From Aminobacter aminovorans (GTDB lineage Bacteria > Pseudomonadota > Alphaproteobacteria > Rhizobiales > Rhizobiaceae): 64,000 nt of DNA. Location of the stretch: NCBI RefSeq assembly GCF_900445235.1, contig NZ_UFSM01000001.1:3177501-3241500 (forward strand). The letters run 5' to 3'. Numbering within the stretch: position 1 is the stretch's first letter; every line of letters begins with the position of its first letter. Made by a program: the position numbers and the translations under genes. The notes beneath the pieces are model-generated. The model did not search any database. It was given only the letters and a program-made list of their open reading frames with translations, and was not told the origin of the DNA. Of this stretch, positions 41,743 to 50,330 are shown piece by piece.

Positions 41743-42837
41743 CTACTTCTTGTTCGCCGATTTGGCGTAGGCTTCGCTGAAATAGGCCAGGAAGACGTCG
41801 AGCATGCCGTTCTCATGCGCGGCTTCCTTTGCTTCCCATGTCGCGACGAACATATCCCAGGCGCGGCCCTTCTTCGACACGAAGGCCGAGGCGGGAAGCT
41901 TCCGCTCAATGGCGTCAGGTGACAATTCCGACAGCAGCCGCGACAGCGCGGCCTGCATCGCCGCATAGGTCGCGAGTTCGTGGGTCTTGAGATCGCGGAA
42001 TGCCTCCTCGACGCTGTGCCTGGCGTCGAGATAACCGGAGCGGCGCTGGGCAAACATGATCTCGAGGATTTCCTCCGAGCGCGGAATGAACTTCAGCGGG
42101 TTGTTGTCGACGCCGCCGATCATCGTGCGCTGACTGCTCTTGGCGAGCGCCTTGGCGGCGGCGCGCGCCTTGAGCAGCAAGGCAAGCTCGTCGACGACCG
42201 CGCGCAGCACCGCGCCCACTTCGGCGGCGACGTCTTTCGGGTCGCGCTGCAGGAACACCTCTGGAGAAACGCCGGCGCCCGCAGCGATGAGCCGGAGAAG
42301 TTCGGCCGCCTCCGGCCGTTGCTGCGGTGGAGGCGCTGGTTGGATTGGCACGGGCTGCGGCGCCCGCGCATGCTGGGCTGGCTGTCGCGCGACGACACCG
42401 GCCGCCGACTGGCCGTTGCTCGCGCCGCCGAAGAACGGATCCGCCAGTTGCGGCGGAGGCTGGCCGATGTCCGCTGTATGGCGGGCCGGGATCGGATTGC
42501 CCCAGTCGTTGCTGGCGCTCCGGTCGTCCTCGATTGCGACGGATACGATGTAGCGCCCGATCGAAAGCTGGTCGCCAGGGGCGAGCGGATGCGGGTCGGT
42601 CACACGCTGGCTGGAGCCATTGACGAATGTGCCGTTGCGCGAGACGTCGTAGAGCCAGAACGTGCCCCTGTCGTAGCGGACTTCGCAATGCAGGCCGGAG
42701 ATGAAGAGATTGGGGTCGGGCAGGTTCCAGTCGCGATTTTCACGCCCGATGGCAAAGCTGCGACCATTCGAACTGTAGAACAGCGGTCCGCCGTCAGGCA
42801 GCCTGTCGACATTTTCGATGGTCAAAGTGATGAGCAT
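41743..42837 (-). CDS. tagH1: TagH/Fha FHA-domain protein, paralogue 1
   Basis: T6SS FHA protein of 364 residues. The N-terminal FHA domain (about 20-100) has FAIGRENRDWNLPDPN, FISGLHCEV and NGTFVNGSS, the phosphothreonine-binding features. A Pro/Gln-rich linker leads to the TagH C-terminal domain (KFIPRSEEILEIMF, YLDARHSVEEAFRDLKTHE). TagH/Fha binds phosphorylated partners to license T6SS assembly. It is first in the left operon (tagH1-tssL1-tssM1-pppA) and diverges from vgrG. A paralogue (57552) heads into tssJ in the other operon. Confidence 0.88.
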   Translation of the reverse strand: MLITLTIENVDRLPDGGPLFYSSNGRSFAIGRENRDWNLPDPNLFISGLHCEVRYDRGTFWLYDVSRNGTFVNGSSQRVTDPHPLAPGDQLSIGRYIVSVAIEDDRSASNDWGNPIPARHTADIGQPPPQLADPFFGGASNGQSAAGVVARQPAQHARAPQPVPIQPAPPPQQRPEAAELLRLIAAGAGVSPEVFLQRDPKDVAAEVGAVLRAVVDELALLLKARAAAKALAKSSQRTMIGGVDNNPLKFIPRSEEILEIMFAQRRSGYLDARHSVEEAFRDLKTHELATYAAMQAALSRLLSELSPDAIERKLPASAFVSKKGRAWDMFVATWEAKEAAHENGMLDVFLAYFSEAYAKSANKK

Positions 42838-42905
42838 CCGAATTCGTCCGCCAAACCTCTGTTCCCGGCAGCCTCGTCCAAATTCCTTATTTTATTCTAG
42901 CAGTT

Positions 42906-42921
42906 TGCTGCGACCGCAGCA
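42906..42921. promoter_or_regulatory. Perfect 16-bp palindrome in the tagH1-vgrG divergent region
   Basis: TGCTGCG-ac-CGCAGCA, 7-bp perfect arms with a 2-bp spacer. It lies 69 bp upstream of tagH1 and 119 bp upstream of vgrG, next to an AT-rich tract. It is a candidate operator for both T6SS transcripts. It was not seen in front of other genes of the window. Confidence 0.45.
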
Positions 42922-43039
42922 CAGGGGCTTTTGGGCGCGGCAGGTTCGGCGCTTGCGCCGCGCCGGTTTTGGCCGGTTGAAAAACTTGTGCTAAGCTTCA
43001 ATTCAGATGTCCGGCCGTCCCCGCGGAGAGGCACGACGC

Positions 43040-45364
43040 ATGGCTAACGATCGCGCGACTGTGGTCCGGACACCGCTCGGCGAGACGTTGACATTCACCC
43101 ATTTGGCCGGCCGCGACGAGATCAGCCGCTGTTTCGCCTACACCGTCGGCTTCGTCAGCAGCGACCCTGATATCGATCCATTGAAGATGCTGGGCGGTGC
43201 CGTCTCGGTCGAGGGCGAGTCCGACCCGAAACGCTGGTTCAGCGGTCTGGTGTCGGATTTCCGCCTGACCCGCATCGAGGATCGGCAAATCTTTTACGAA
43301 GCGGTCGTCCGGCCATGGCTGTGGTTTCTCGGCACGGCCACCGATTGCCGCATTTTCCAGAACATGAGCATCGTCGAGATCGTCGAGAAGATATTCTCGA
43401 AATACGGCGCGGCGAAGTTCGAGAAGCGGCTGCAAGGTTCGTATCCGCCGCGCGACTATTGCGTACAGTATGATGAAACCGACCTCGATTTCGTCCAGCG
43501 CCTGCTCGAGCATGAAGGCATCATGTATTTCTTCGAACACGGCGACGGCGAACACACGCTGATCCTTGCCGACGCGATGAACAAGCTCAAGCCGGCGCCG
43601 GGTTACGAGAAGGTGCCGTATCATTTCGAAGGGCAGGGCGCGCGGCGCGACGTCGAGTACATCACCGAGTGGATCCCCGGCAGTTCGGTCAGGCCCGGCG
43701 CCTACACCCATACCGACTACGACTTCAAGAAGCCGGATGCCAGCCTGATGGCCAAGTCCGATCAGGCGTTCGGCCACAAGCTCGCATCAGGGGAAAACTA
43801 TCGCCAGCCCGGCGCCCATCTGGATGTCGGCCGTGGCGACAAGATCGCCGGCATACGCCGCGAGGAACTCCAGGCCGTGCACCAGCGCATCGCCGCTGCC
43901 GGCACTGTGCGCGGGCTGTTTTCGGGCTGCACCTTCAAGCTCGACGGCTTTCCGCGCGACGACCAGAATCAGGAATATCTCGTAGTCAGCGTCGAATACC
44001 GCATCTTCGACCCGGGCTATCGCAGCGGCATCGAGACGGCGGGCGAGAGCTTTACCGTCGTTCTCGGCGTCGCACCGGCCAGCCTGCCATATCGTCCGCC
44101 GCGGATCACGCCACGCCCGATCATGCGCGGACCGCAGACAGCGCGTGTCGTCGGCCCGTCGGGCGAGGAGATCTTCACCGACGAATACGCCCGGGTGAAG
44201 GTGCAGTTCCACTGGGATCGTCTGGGCAAGAAGGACCAGGACAGTTCGTGCTTCGTGCGCGTTTCGCAGACCTGGGCCGGCAGCGGCTGGGGCTTCATCC
44301 AGATCCCGCGCATCGGTCAGGAGGTCATCGTCGACTTCATCGAGGGCGATCCAGACCAGCCGATCATCACGGGCCGCGTGTACAATGCCGCCCAGATGCC
44401 TCCCTATGGCTTGCCCGGAAGTGCAACGCAGTCTGGCTGGAAGTCGAACTCGTCCAAAGGGGGCGGCGGCTACAACGAGCTGATGTTCGAGGACAAGGCC
44501 GGTTCCGAACTGGTCAATTTCCAGGCCCAGAAGGACCACAACCTGCTGATCAAGAACGACCGTACCAAGCTTGTCCAGCACGATCAGTCGGACCGCATCG
44601 ACCACGACGCAAAGCATTCCGTCGGCCACAACCTCGATGAAGACGTCGGCAACAACAAGACGGTCAAGGTTGGTGTCGACCAGACGACGGATATTGGCTC
44701 CAACGACACCGAGACGGTGGGCAAAAACCGATCGTTGAAGGTGGGGTCCAATGAGACCATCAGCATCGGTTCAAACTCGACGGAGACGATCGGCGCCAAT
44801 CATGCCCAGACGGTCGCCATCGCCCAAGCGATAACGGTTGGCGCGGCGCGGGTGGATACGGTTGGCGCGACTGAGACGCGTACGGTCGGGTCGGCGCAAA
44901 CCAACACGATCGGGTCGACGCGCGCTGTCACCGTGGGTGCGGCCCAAACCCATCAGATCGGTGCCGAGGATAGCTGGAACATCGCCTCGAACCAGGAGGT
45001 GACGATCGGCGCTGACCAGACCTTCAACATCGCCGGCGACCAGAAATCGAAGATCGGCAAGGGAAGGCGGACCGAAATCTCCGCCGACGACGGAACCAAG
45101 GTGGGCGGCGCCTATGAGTTGCGGATCGCCAAGGCCAGCATGGTTCAGATCGGCGAAGACGGGAAGATGAATGTCGGCAAGACATTCCTGATCGAAGCCG
45201 GCGACGCCATTGCGCTGAAATGCGGCTCGGCGAGCATCTCCATGAAGAAGGACGGAACGATCACCATCGAAGGCAAGGACATCAGCATCAAGGGATCGGG
45301 CAAGATCAACATCAAGGCTTCCAGCGACATCGTCATGAAGGGCTCGGAGATCAAGCAGAACTGA
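43040..45364 (+). CDS. vgrG: VgrG spike protein (TssI)
   Basis: T6SS spike trimer subunit of 774 residues, start at ATG 43040 with GGAGAGG 8 bases upstream. A gp27-like N-terminal base (about 1-380) precedes the gp5-like OB-fold (VKVQFHWDRLGKKDQDSSCFVRV). The C-terminal third is a beta-helix of short repeats of the form xVGxxxTxTIGxx (from about residue 535) ending with ASSDIVMKGSEIKQN. There is no extra C-terminal effector domain. It leads a small + strand operon that carries a DUF6484 gene and a truncated TIGR02270 gene, which are typical vgrG-linked loading genes. It is divergent from tagH1 and convergent with the beta-propeller gene. Confidence 0.94.
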   Translation: MANDRATVVRTPLGETLTFTHLAGRDEISRCFAYTVGFVSSDPDIDPLKMLGGAVSVEGESDPKRWFSGLVSDFRLTRIEDRQIFYEAVVRPWLWFLGTATDCRIFQNMSIVEIVEKIFSKYGAAKFEKRLQGSYPPRDYCVQYDETDLDFVQRLLEHEGIMYFFEHGDGEHTLILADAMNKLKPAPGYEKVPYHFEGQGARRDVEYITEWIPGSSVRPGAYTHTDYDFKKPDASLMAKSDQAFGHKLASGENYRQPGAHLDVGRGDKIAGIRREELQAVHQRIAAAGTVRGLFSGCTFKLDGFPRDDQNQEYLVVSVEYRIFDPGYRSGIETAGESFTVVLGVAPASLPYRPPRITPRPIMRGPQTARVVGPSGEEIFTDEYARVKVQFHWDRLGKKDQDSSCFVRVSQTWAGSGWGFIQIPRIGQEVIVDFIEGDPDQPIITGRVYNAAQMPPYGLPGSATQSGWKSNSSKGGGGYNELMFEDKAGSELVNFQAQKDHNLLIKNDRTKLVQHDQSDRIDHDAKHSVGHNLDEDVGNNKTVKVGVDQTTDIGSNDTETVGKNRSLKVGSNETISIGSNSTETIGANHAQTVAIAQAITVGAARVDTVGATETRTVGSAQTNTIGSTRAVTVGAAQTHQIGAEDSWNIASNQEVTIGADQTFNIAGDQKSKIGKGRRTEISADDGTKVGGAYELRIAKASMVQIGEDGKMNVGKTFLIEAGDAIALKCGSASISMKKDGTITIEGKDISIKGSGKINIKASSDIVMKGSEIKQN

Positions 45365-45375
45365 GGGCGGCGGCA

Positions 45376-45801
45376 ATGACCAAGACCGTGAAGCGCATCG
45401 ATGGGGTTGTGATCGGAATTTTCCTTGGCTTGGACGGGGAGGCGCCGCTTGTCGTGTTCCCTGGCAATGCCAAGGAGACCGCGGTTCGGGCCCGCAGTCT
45501 GACTGAGATGAGTTCGGATATGATTGGCGCGGAGGTGGCGCTGCTGTTCGAGGGCGGCGACCCTGGCCGACCGCTGATCGTCGGGCGCATCGTCGAGCCC
45601 GTACGCAAGGCACAGACACCGCAGGTCGTCCGCGACGGCGAGCAGGTCAAGATCGTGGCCGGGGAGCGCCTCGAACTGCGCTGCGGCAAGGCCACCATCA
45701 TCATGGAGAAGGATGGGCATATCACCATTCGCGGCAGCTATGTCACCAGCCATGCCAGCGCTGCCAACCGCATCCGTGGCGGCTCCATAAACCTAAACTG
45801 A
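45376..45801 (+). CDS. DUF6484 protein, VgrG-associated
   Basis: A 141-residue protein of the DUF6484 type found beside vgrG, DUF2169 and PAAR-like genes. It begins at ATG 45376, 12 bases after the vgrG stop. IDGVVIGIFLGLDGEAPLVVFPG and the EGGDPGRPLIVGRIV segment resemble the OB-fold and receiver surface of VgrG itself, and the final IMEKDGHITIRGSYVTSHAS is a beta-helix repeat of the kind in the VgrG needle. The likely role is adaptor or extension of the VgrG spike for the PAAR-like effector. The next gene overlaps by one base. Confidence 0.72.
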   Translation: MTKTVKRIDGVVIGIFLGLDGEAPLVVFPGNAKETAVRARSLTEMSSDMIGAEVALLFEGGDPGRPLIVGRIVEPVRKAQTPQVVRDGEQVKIVAGERLELRCGKATIIMEKDGHITIRGSYVTSHASAANRIRGGSINLN

Positions 45802-46136
45802 TGCCGAAGATCGTCCTACGCGAGATCGTGCGGCAGCATGCGGAAATGGCGGCATTTCTGTGGACCGTCTACGACCATCACCTGCTTCATCCGGATGAGA
45901 ACCCCGACATGGACGAGGAGCGTCTTGCGCGGCTGGTCGAGCGGCTGGATGCCCATCTCGACGGCCTGCGCATTGCCGGCGAGACGGGGCGGGAGATCGC
46001 CGAGGAAATACATGCCGAGTATCCGGAAGCCGGAGAACTGTTCGTCTTGCGGATGCTTCAGCAAGGCGCACCGCAGCGAATAGCTGAACTCGACCTGGAA
46101 AAGGTTCGGGCCTATCTCAGCGCCAACGGCGGCTGA
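45801..46136 (+). pseudogene. Truncated TIGR02270-like protein (N-terminal remnant)
   Basis: A 111-residue open frame starting on the last base of the DUF6484 stop codon. The segment RLVERLDAHLDGLRIAGETG is characteristic of the N-terminus of TIGR02270 proteins, HEAT-like proteins of about 400 residues often found in vgrG/DUF2169 clusters. Here the frame stops at 46136, and the converging beta-propeller gene ends 31 bp further on, so at least two thirds of the protein is missing. Downstream bases do not restore it in another frame. It could be a remnant, or a short adaptor that retains only the N-terminal module. Confidence 0.62.
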
Positions 46137-46166
46137 TACGCCTGAGCAAGGTCGCACGGCCTGGTT

Positions 46167-47087
46167 TCAGGTGAGCTTGAAACCGTTGTCGTATTCGAGC
46201 GACAGCGTCTTCCATTTCTTGCCGTCGAAGCGCCAGGCGCTGTCGGTGCCCGCGACATAAAGATAGTCGCCGTCGGTACGGATGTCCGACGCGGTGCCGG
46301 TTTCCACCTCCAGGGGCACGATGGCGCTGCCTTTCTCCACGCCTATTCCGCCCTCGTCGCCCCAGTAGGCCTTGCCGTTGTAGGTGCGCACGGCGAGGTG
46401 GGTGGTGGCATCTGCCGGTTCGAGCTCGACCGCTTCCTCGTTGACGATGCGCAGGCACGTTCCGTCTTCGCCGGCGACCCGTATGGTGCCGTCCGCGGCA
46501 ACGTCGATGCCGTAGAGCGATTCCTGGCGATGAAGCTCAAGTGCCTGCCACGTCGAGCCCGCGAGCTTGTGCACCGATCCTGATTTTCCGCAAACCCATA
46601 TGCCGTGTTTCGCATCGCCGTGAATGTCCAGATATTCAGCCTGGGTGATCGGCGTGATCGGACGCCAATCGTCCCCAACCAGCCTTACGGCGCCGCCGGA
46701 AGAGCCGACCATCATGGCGCCGCCCGGATCCGCGGCCCAGACCTGGCGAAAACTCTCGGTGCCGACCTGATCGCGGGTCCATTGCTTTCCGCCATAGCGC
46801 CAGATCCAGATGGTTGCCTCGAGCGCAAACAGTTCGCCCGAGGGCGACGCCGACAGCGACGTCAGCCATTCGGACGTGAACAGGACGCCCTTCGCCGTCT
46901 TCGGATTGAAGTCGTCGACCACAAAGATGACCGACACCGTTGTGTCGTAGTCGGAATCCGCGAGCAGAAACAGAATGGCCACCTTGCCATTCCCCATCGG
47001 CGCGACCTGAAGGCATTCGATCGAGGTGTCCTCATCTTCGACGAAGTCTTCCAGCTCTTCCTTGTCCATCTTCAGCTTACCGATCAT
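46167..47087 (-). CDS. Predicted beta-propeller protein, possible immunity protein
   Basis: A 306-residue protein with recurring WxxDG/WxxxG blades (GKQWTRD, DDWRPIT, STWQALEL, DSAWRFDGKKW) that suggest a WD40/Kelch-like or sialidase-like beta-propeller. It has no signal peptide or TM segment. It lies directly downstream of, and in the same direction as, the PAAR-like effector gene, the usual position for an immunity gene, with 45 bp between them. Function is not demonstrated. An alternative is an effector-loading or recognition factor. The acidic N-terminus (ELEDFVEDEDTS) supports a cytoplasmic protein. Confidence 0.6.
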   Translation of the reverse strand: MIGKLKMDKEELEDFVEDEDTSIECLQVAPMGNGKVAILFLLADSDYDTTVSVIFVVDDFNPKTAKGVLFTSEWLTSLSASPSGELFALEATIWIWRYGGKQWTRDQVGTESFRQVWAADPGGAMMVGSSGGAVRLVGDDWRPITPITQAEYLDIHGDAKHGIWVCGKSGSVHKLAGSTWQALELHRQESLYGIDVAADGTIRVAGEDGTCLRIVNEEAVELEPADATTHLAVRTYNGKAYWGDEGGIGVEKGSAIVPLEVETGTASDIRTDGDYLYVAGTDSAWRFDGKKWKTLSLEYDNGFKLT

Positions 47088-47131
47088 GGCTAACGCCTCC
47101 CTGGCGGTTGGCTAGGCGGAGATCATCCGGT

Positions 47132-48214
47132 TCAAGTGCAGTCCTTCTTCGACGTGGCGACGTCGGACGCCCTGACGACGACTTTCTTCGGATCTTTTCC
47201 GAGGCTCACGGCCTCCTTTTTCAATCGCTTCTTGGCAACCTGGGCGAGGCGACCCTGGTCGATTGCCTTCGGGCAGGTGTCGACACAGCGCTTCGTGTCC
47301 TTCACCTCCTGCGCATCCTTGCCCATGCTCTTTTTCTGATAGTCCTGGTTCGCCTTCCTGAGGCACTCCGCGGCAGCATCCTTCACTTCGTCAGGAATTT
47401 TTGGGTCATCCATGTTGTCGACCGTTGCCCTGGCGCATTTCTCGTTGAAATCACCGAGCTTTCCCTCCTGGTTGAGCTTGATCCACTTGGCCGCTTCCTG
47501 GGTCTTGAGGTTGTGAGGCGTCTTCGACCCCTTGCCGATGACTGTGCCGGTGGCGCCAGCTTTCTTTGCCTTGGCAGCTTCGCCCGGAACCCATTTCGCC
47601 TTCATGCAGATGCAGGGGGCCTTGCTTTCGTCATAGGCCTGACAGCAGTCCAGGGTCAGGTCGCGCACGCCCTTGGCGGTGAAAAAGCGCACTTCCGTGG
47701 TATGCTCCTTCTCGTATCCTTCCGGGCATTTCAGCTGGTTGTACGGCTTGATCTCCAGCATGCTGCACTTGAATGTTGCCGGCTTTGCCTTGGAGATGTT
47801 CGGCATCGGCGGTCCGCCGGCGGTCGGCGACGCGTGGTCATTGGAGCCGATATCGGAGAAGCGGCTGATGGGTTCGCCGTCCATCTTGACGTTGCCTGAC
47901 CAGGCGTGCGCGTATTCCTTGCCCGTGTTCACCGAGGTGATGATGTTCTTCTTCGGCGCACATCCGGCCTCGTTGCCCGAACATTTCGTGTAGTAGGACT
48001 TGTTCTTCTGGGTGATCGTCTTGCCACCGATCTTGACCGTGCTGGTGCCGCTGTCGGTGTCGTCATCCATACTGAAGGTAGGATAGGGGATCGGCACGCC
48101 GGGCGGCGTCACGGGCGTCTGCGGCGGCGTGAAGCAGACATAGGGGAAAGCGGCAATGATCTTGTTGGCCTGCGCCTTGCAGGCGATCTCCAGACCGTTG
48201 GCATAAACGGTCAT
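47132..48214 (-). CDS. PAAR-like (DUF4150) T6SS effector with unassigned C-terminal domain
   Basis: Protein of 360 residues starting at ATG 48214, overlapping the upstream ketosynthase-like gene by 4 bp. Residues about 1-125 match the DUF4150 PAAR-like spike tip (CFTPPQTPVTPPGVPIPYP, VKIGGKTITQKNKSYY, DIGSNDHAS). The rest is Cys-rich (LKCPEGY, LDCCQAY, APCICMK) and then Lys-rich and hydrophilic (QEAAKWIKLNQEGKLGDF, AAECLRKAN), with no toxin motif I can name. It probably caps VgrG and carries a cargo domain whose activity is unknown. DUF2169, DUF6484 and the beta-propeller genes around it support an effector-adaptor module. Confidence 0.72.
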   Translation of the reverse strand: MTVYANGLEIACKAQANKIIAAFPYVCFTPPQTPVTPPGVPIPYPTFSMDDDTDSGTSTVKIGGKTITQKNKSYYTKCSGNEAGCAPKKNIITSVNTGKEYAHAWSGNVKMDGEPISRFSDIGSNDHASPTAGGPPMPNISKAKPATFKCSMLEIKPYNQLKCPEGYEKEHTTEVRFFTAKGVRDLTLDCCQAYDESKAPCICMKAKWVPGEAAKAKKAGATGTVIGKGSKTPHNLKTQEAAKWIKLNQEGKLGDFNEKCARATVDNMDDPKIPDEVKDAAAECLRKANQDYQKKSMGKDAQEVKDTKRCVDTCPKAIDQGRLAQVAKKRLKKEAVSLGKDPKKVVVRASDVATSKKDCT

Positions 48215-49236
48215 GCCGCTCTCCTCGATGCAAACACCGCAGCTCCACACGCGCCGTCATCCGACGACGCCTCGATGAGCACCGGATTGCCCGCCGCGTA
48301 GCCTTTAGTCGCCGCGGTCCAGGCCATTCCCACCATCACCGGAACCGCCGCGGCACCGATGTTGCCGAGCGATTCCGCAGGCGACCACAGATCCTGGAAT
48401 TCGTGCCGGCCACGCAGCAGCCGGATCGAGGCAAGTGCGGTCTGCTTGAACCAGTATTGCTCACCGATAAGGTCGGAGATGCGGTAGCCCAGCCGGTTCA
48501 TCTCGATGCCGGTTTCGCCAAACGCCGCTTCATAGGCCGCCGTCATGCCATCGGCCCGCAAGGGCAAATCGTCATGGTTGTAGATCGAAGCTGTTTCGCG
48601 TGAGAGGCCGAGGCCGAACAGCTGAAAGTTTCCGCCATTCGGGCGGGTGCACAACACCGCCGCCGCTGCCTCGCCGGGAATGAAGCCGTTCGAGTTGTCG
48701 GCGGTCAGCAGACGGCGTCCCTTGAGATAATGGGAAATCGTCGGCGCGGTCAGATAGCTGTCGACGCCAGCGATCATCACATAGGGCACTTCGCCTGATG
48801 CCAGGAGCCTGCGGGCATGATCGAATGCGACATGTCCGGCCGGGCGCCCATGCGCCACGGTGCGGGAGCGGCTATGGGGGGCGACCTTGACGATTTCGCC
48901 GATCCGCCTGAGGAGGCCGGAGTTGTCTCGCACCGGCCTGCCTGGGCGGTTCTCCTCGGGAAGGCAGAGGATAAGTGCCGTCTGGCCACGCGCTTCAGGC
49001 GCGCGCTCGAACGCCTCGGTGATGGCGCCAGCTGCCAGATGCGCCATGCGCTTCTCGCCGATCCAGTTGCGCGGCAGTGGTACCGGCGCGCCGGTGAGCC
49101 ATCCCTCCGGCGAGCCGAGGAAGCGCGTTTCCTGGAAGCCGTCCAGACGCGCGCGCATGGCCGCGCAAGCAGAAGGCGCATCAAGCCCGACGGCCGTGGC
49201 CATGCCGATCGAAATGACTGCGACGCCTGCGCTCAT
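48211..49236 (-). CDS. Ketosynthase-like protein of the T6SS PAAR module, catalytic Cys absent
   Basis: Beta-ketoacyl-ACP synthase-fold protein of 341 residues. The C-terminal half keeps the fold signatures NSNGFIPGEAAAAVLC and GNIGAAAVPVMVG, but the segment where the nucleophilic Cys should be reads GRPAGHVAFDHARRLL, without Cys. Such proteins are often found between DUF2169 and PAAR-like genes in T6SS clusters, so a structural or chaperone role in effector loading is more likely than fatty acid synthesis. It overlaps the DUF2169 gene and the PAAR-like gene by 4 bp each. Function is inferred from context. Confidence 0.72.
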   Translation of the reverse strand: MSAGVAVISIGMATAVGLDAPSACAAMRARLDGFQETRFLGSPEGWLTGAPVPLPRNWIGEKRMAHLAAGAITEAFERAPEARGQTALILCLPEENRPGRPVRDNSGLLRRIGEIVKVAPHSRSRTVAHGRPAGHVAFDHARRLLASGEVPYVMIAGVDSYLTAPTISHYLKGRRLLTADNSNGFIPGEAAAAVLCTRPNGGNFQLFGLGLSRETASIYNHDDLPLRADGMTAAYEAAFGETGIEMNRLGYRISDLIGEQYWFKQTALASIRLLRGRHEFQDLWSPAESLGNIGAAAVPVMVGMAWTAATKGYAAGNPVLIEASSDDGACGAAVFASRRAA

Positions 49237-50330
49237 GCCTCTTCTTCCTCCGGCGCGACCCCGTCAGCACGGACGAACGTGCGGCCGGCTGCCCGTGCCC
49301 GCAACATGGATTCGGTGGGAGGGCCGACCCAGCATTCGGTAAAGTCCAGGATCGTGCGCTCGATCCGCTGCGCAACCCGCCAGACCAGTTGGTAGCGGCG
49401 GTTTTCCGGATCAAACAGAATAGTGTCGGGGTGCAGCACGCCCTCGAAGCTCTTGGCGCCATCCTTGAACAGGGTCATCTCAAGGCCTGTCGGTGGCAGT
49501 CTGAAGCTTACCCGACCGTCGGGCGTCAGGTTCACCAGTTGCACCTCTTCGCCGCCCCTTGGATGGTCGATCTGCTGGTCGGGCGGAGCCATCTGCAAAT
49601 AGCGCTCGTCGAAGTCGGACGGCAGGAACGGGAAGATGTTTTTCGTCCAGTTATCGTCGTATGTGCCGCCATGTTCGATGCGACCGGGCCAGCCGCGGCC
49701 CATGGGCCCGAAGCTCATCGGTGAGTAGTCGCCGAAGGGTGAGCGGACTTCCTCGCCGACCTTCTGTGTGTTTGGCAGCCGCAGGCCCGGAATGAGGTGC
49801 TGGTTCCTGGTGCGCGACCAGCCGGTGCCGACCGGATTGGCGGCGTAGACGCCCGGCATCTTGTCCTCGGGGTCAAGCTTGTCGACCCCGCCCCAGGCAA
49901 CATCATAGCTGATCGGCAGCTTCAGAAAGGGCTGAGGCGCGGTCGCGGTGAAGACCGGGCCGATGGCGCGCCATTCGCGATGGCCGACCACCTCGAACAG
50001 TTTTGACCAGTTGCCGACCTTGATGCCCACTGGCACACGTTCCGCCGGCCGGCCGCCGGGCGCATAAGCACAGCCATTGGCAATCACGTCGCAGCGCGGT
50101 TTGCGGAAGGCAAAATCGGTTTCCCAAAGCGTGGCGGAATAGCCCGGGACGCCCGTTTGCGTGTCGGCAAAGACCAGCGGCGCCTGCTCGGCCGATTTGC
50201 GCACCAGTCCGCCAGGGGCGTCGGGAAGGTCGAACGTGCCCTTGACCACGACGACGATATATTCGTGGGCCGCCTTGTCCATGGCCACGGTGAATTGATG
50301 GACATAGCCGGTCTGGTTCCAGATCTGCAT
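49233..50330 (-). CDS. DUF2169 T6SS effector adaptor
   Basis: DUF2169 protein of about 365 residues starting at ATG 50330, overlapping the tagF stop codon by one base. It has the family pattern VVVKGTFDLP, PGGRPAERVPVGI, PFLKLPISYDVAWGG and NPVGTGW. DUF2169 proteins are adaptors or chaperones that bring PAAR-like (DUF4150) effectors to VgrG. The downstream order ketosynthase-like, PAAR-like, beta-propeller supports this. It is translated as part of the long leftward T6SS operon. Confidence 0.85.
   Translation of the reverse strand: MQIWNQTGYVHQFTVAMDKAAHEYIVVVVKGTFDLPDAPGGLVRKSAEQAPLVFADTQTGVPGYSATLWETDFAFRKPRCDVIANGCAYAPGGRPAERVPVGIKVGNWSKLFEVVGHREWRAIGPVFTATAPQPFLKLPISYDVAWGGVDKLDPEDKMPGVYAANPVGTGWSRTRNQHLIPGLRLPNTQKVGEEVRSPFGDYSPMSFGPMGRGWPGRIEHGGTYDDNWTKNIFPFLPSDFDERYLQMAPPDQQIDHPRGGEEVQLVNLTPDGRVSFRLPPTGLEMTLFKDGAKSFEGVLHPDTILFDPENRRYQLVWRVAQRIERTILDFTECWVGPPTESMLRARAAGRTFVRADGVAPEEEEA

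Noticed and set aside
44650..45100. Tandem short DNA repeats that could suggest a repeat array
   Set aside because: They are in frame, degenerate and encode the beta-helix of VgrG; there are no spacers or conserved direct repeats as in CRISPR.
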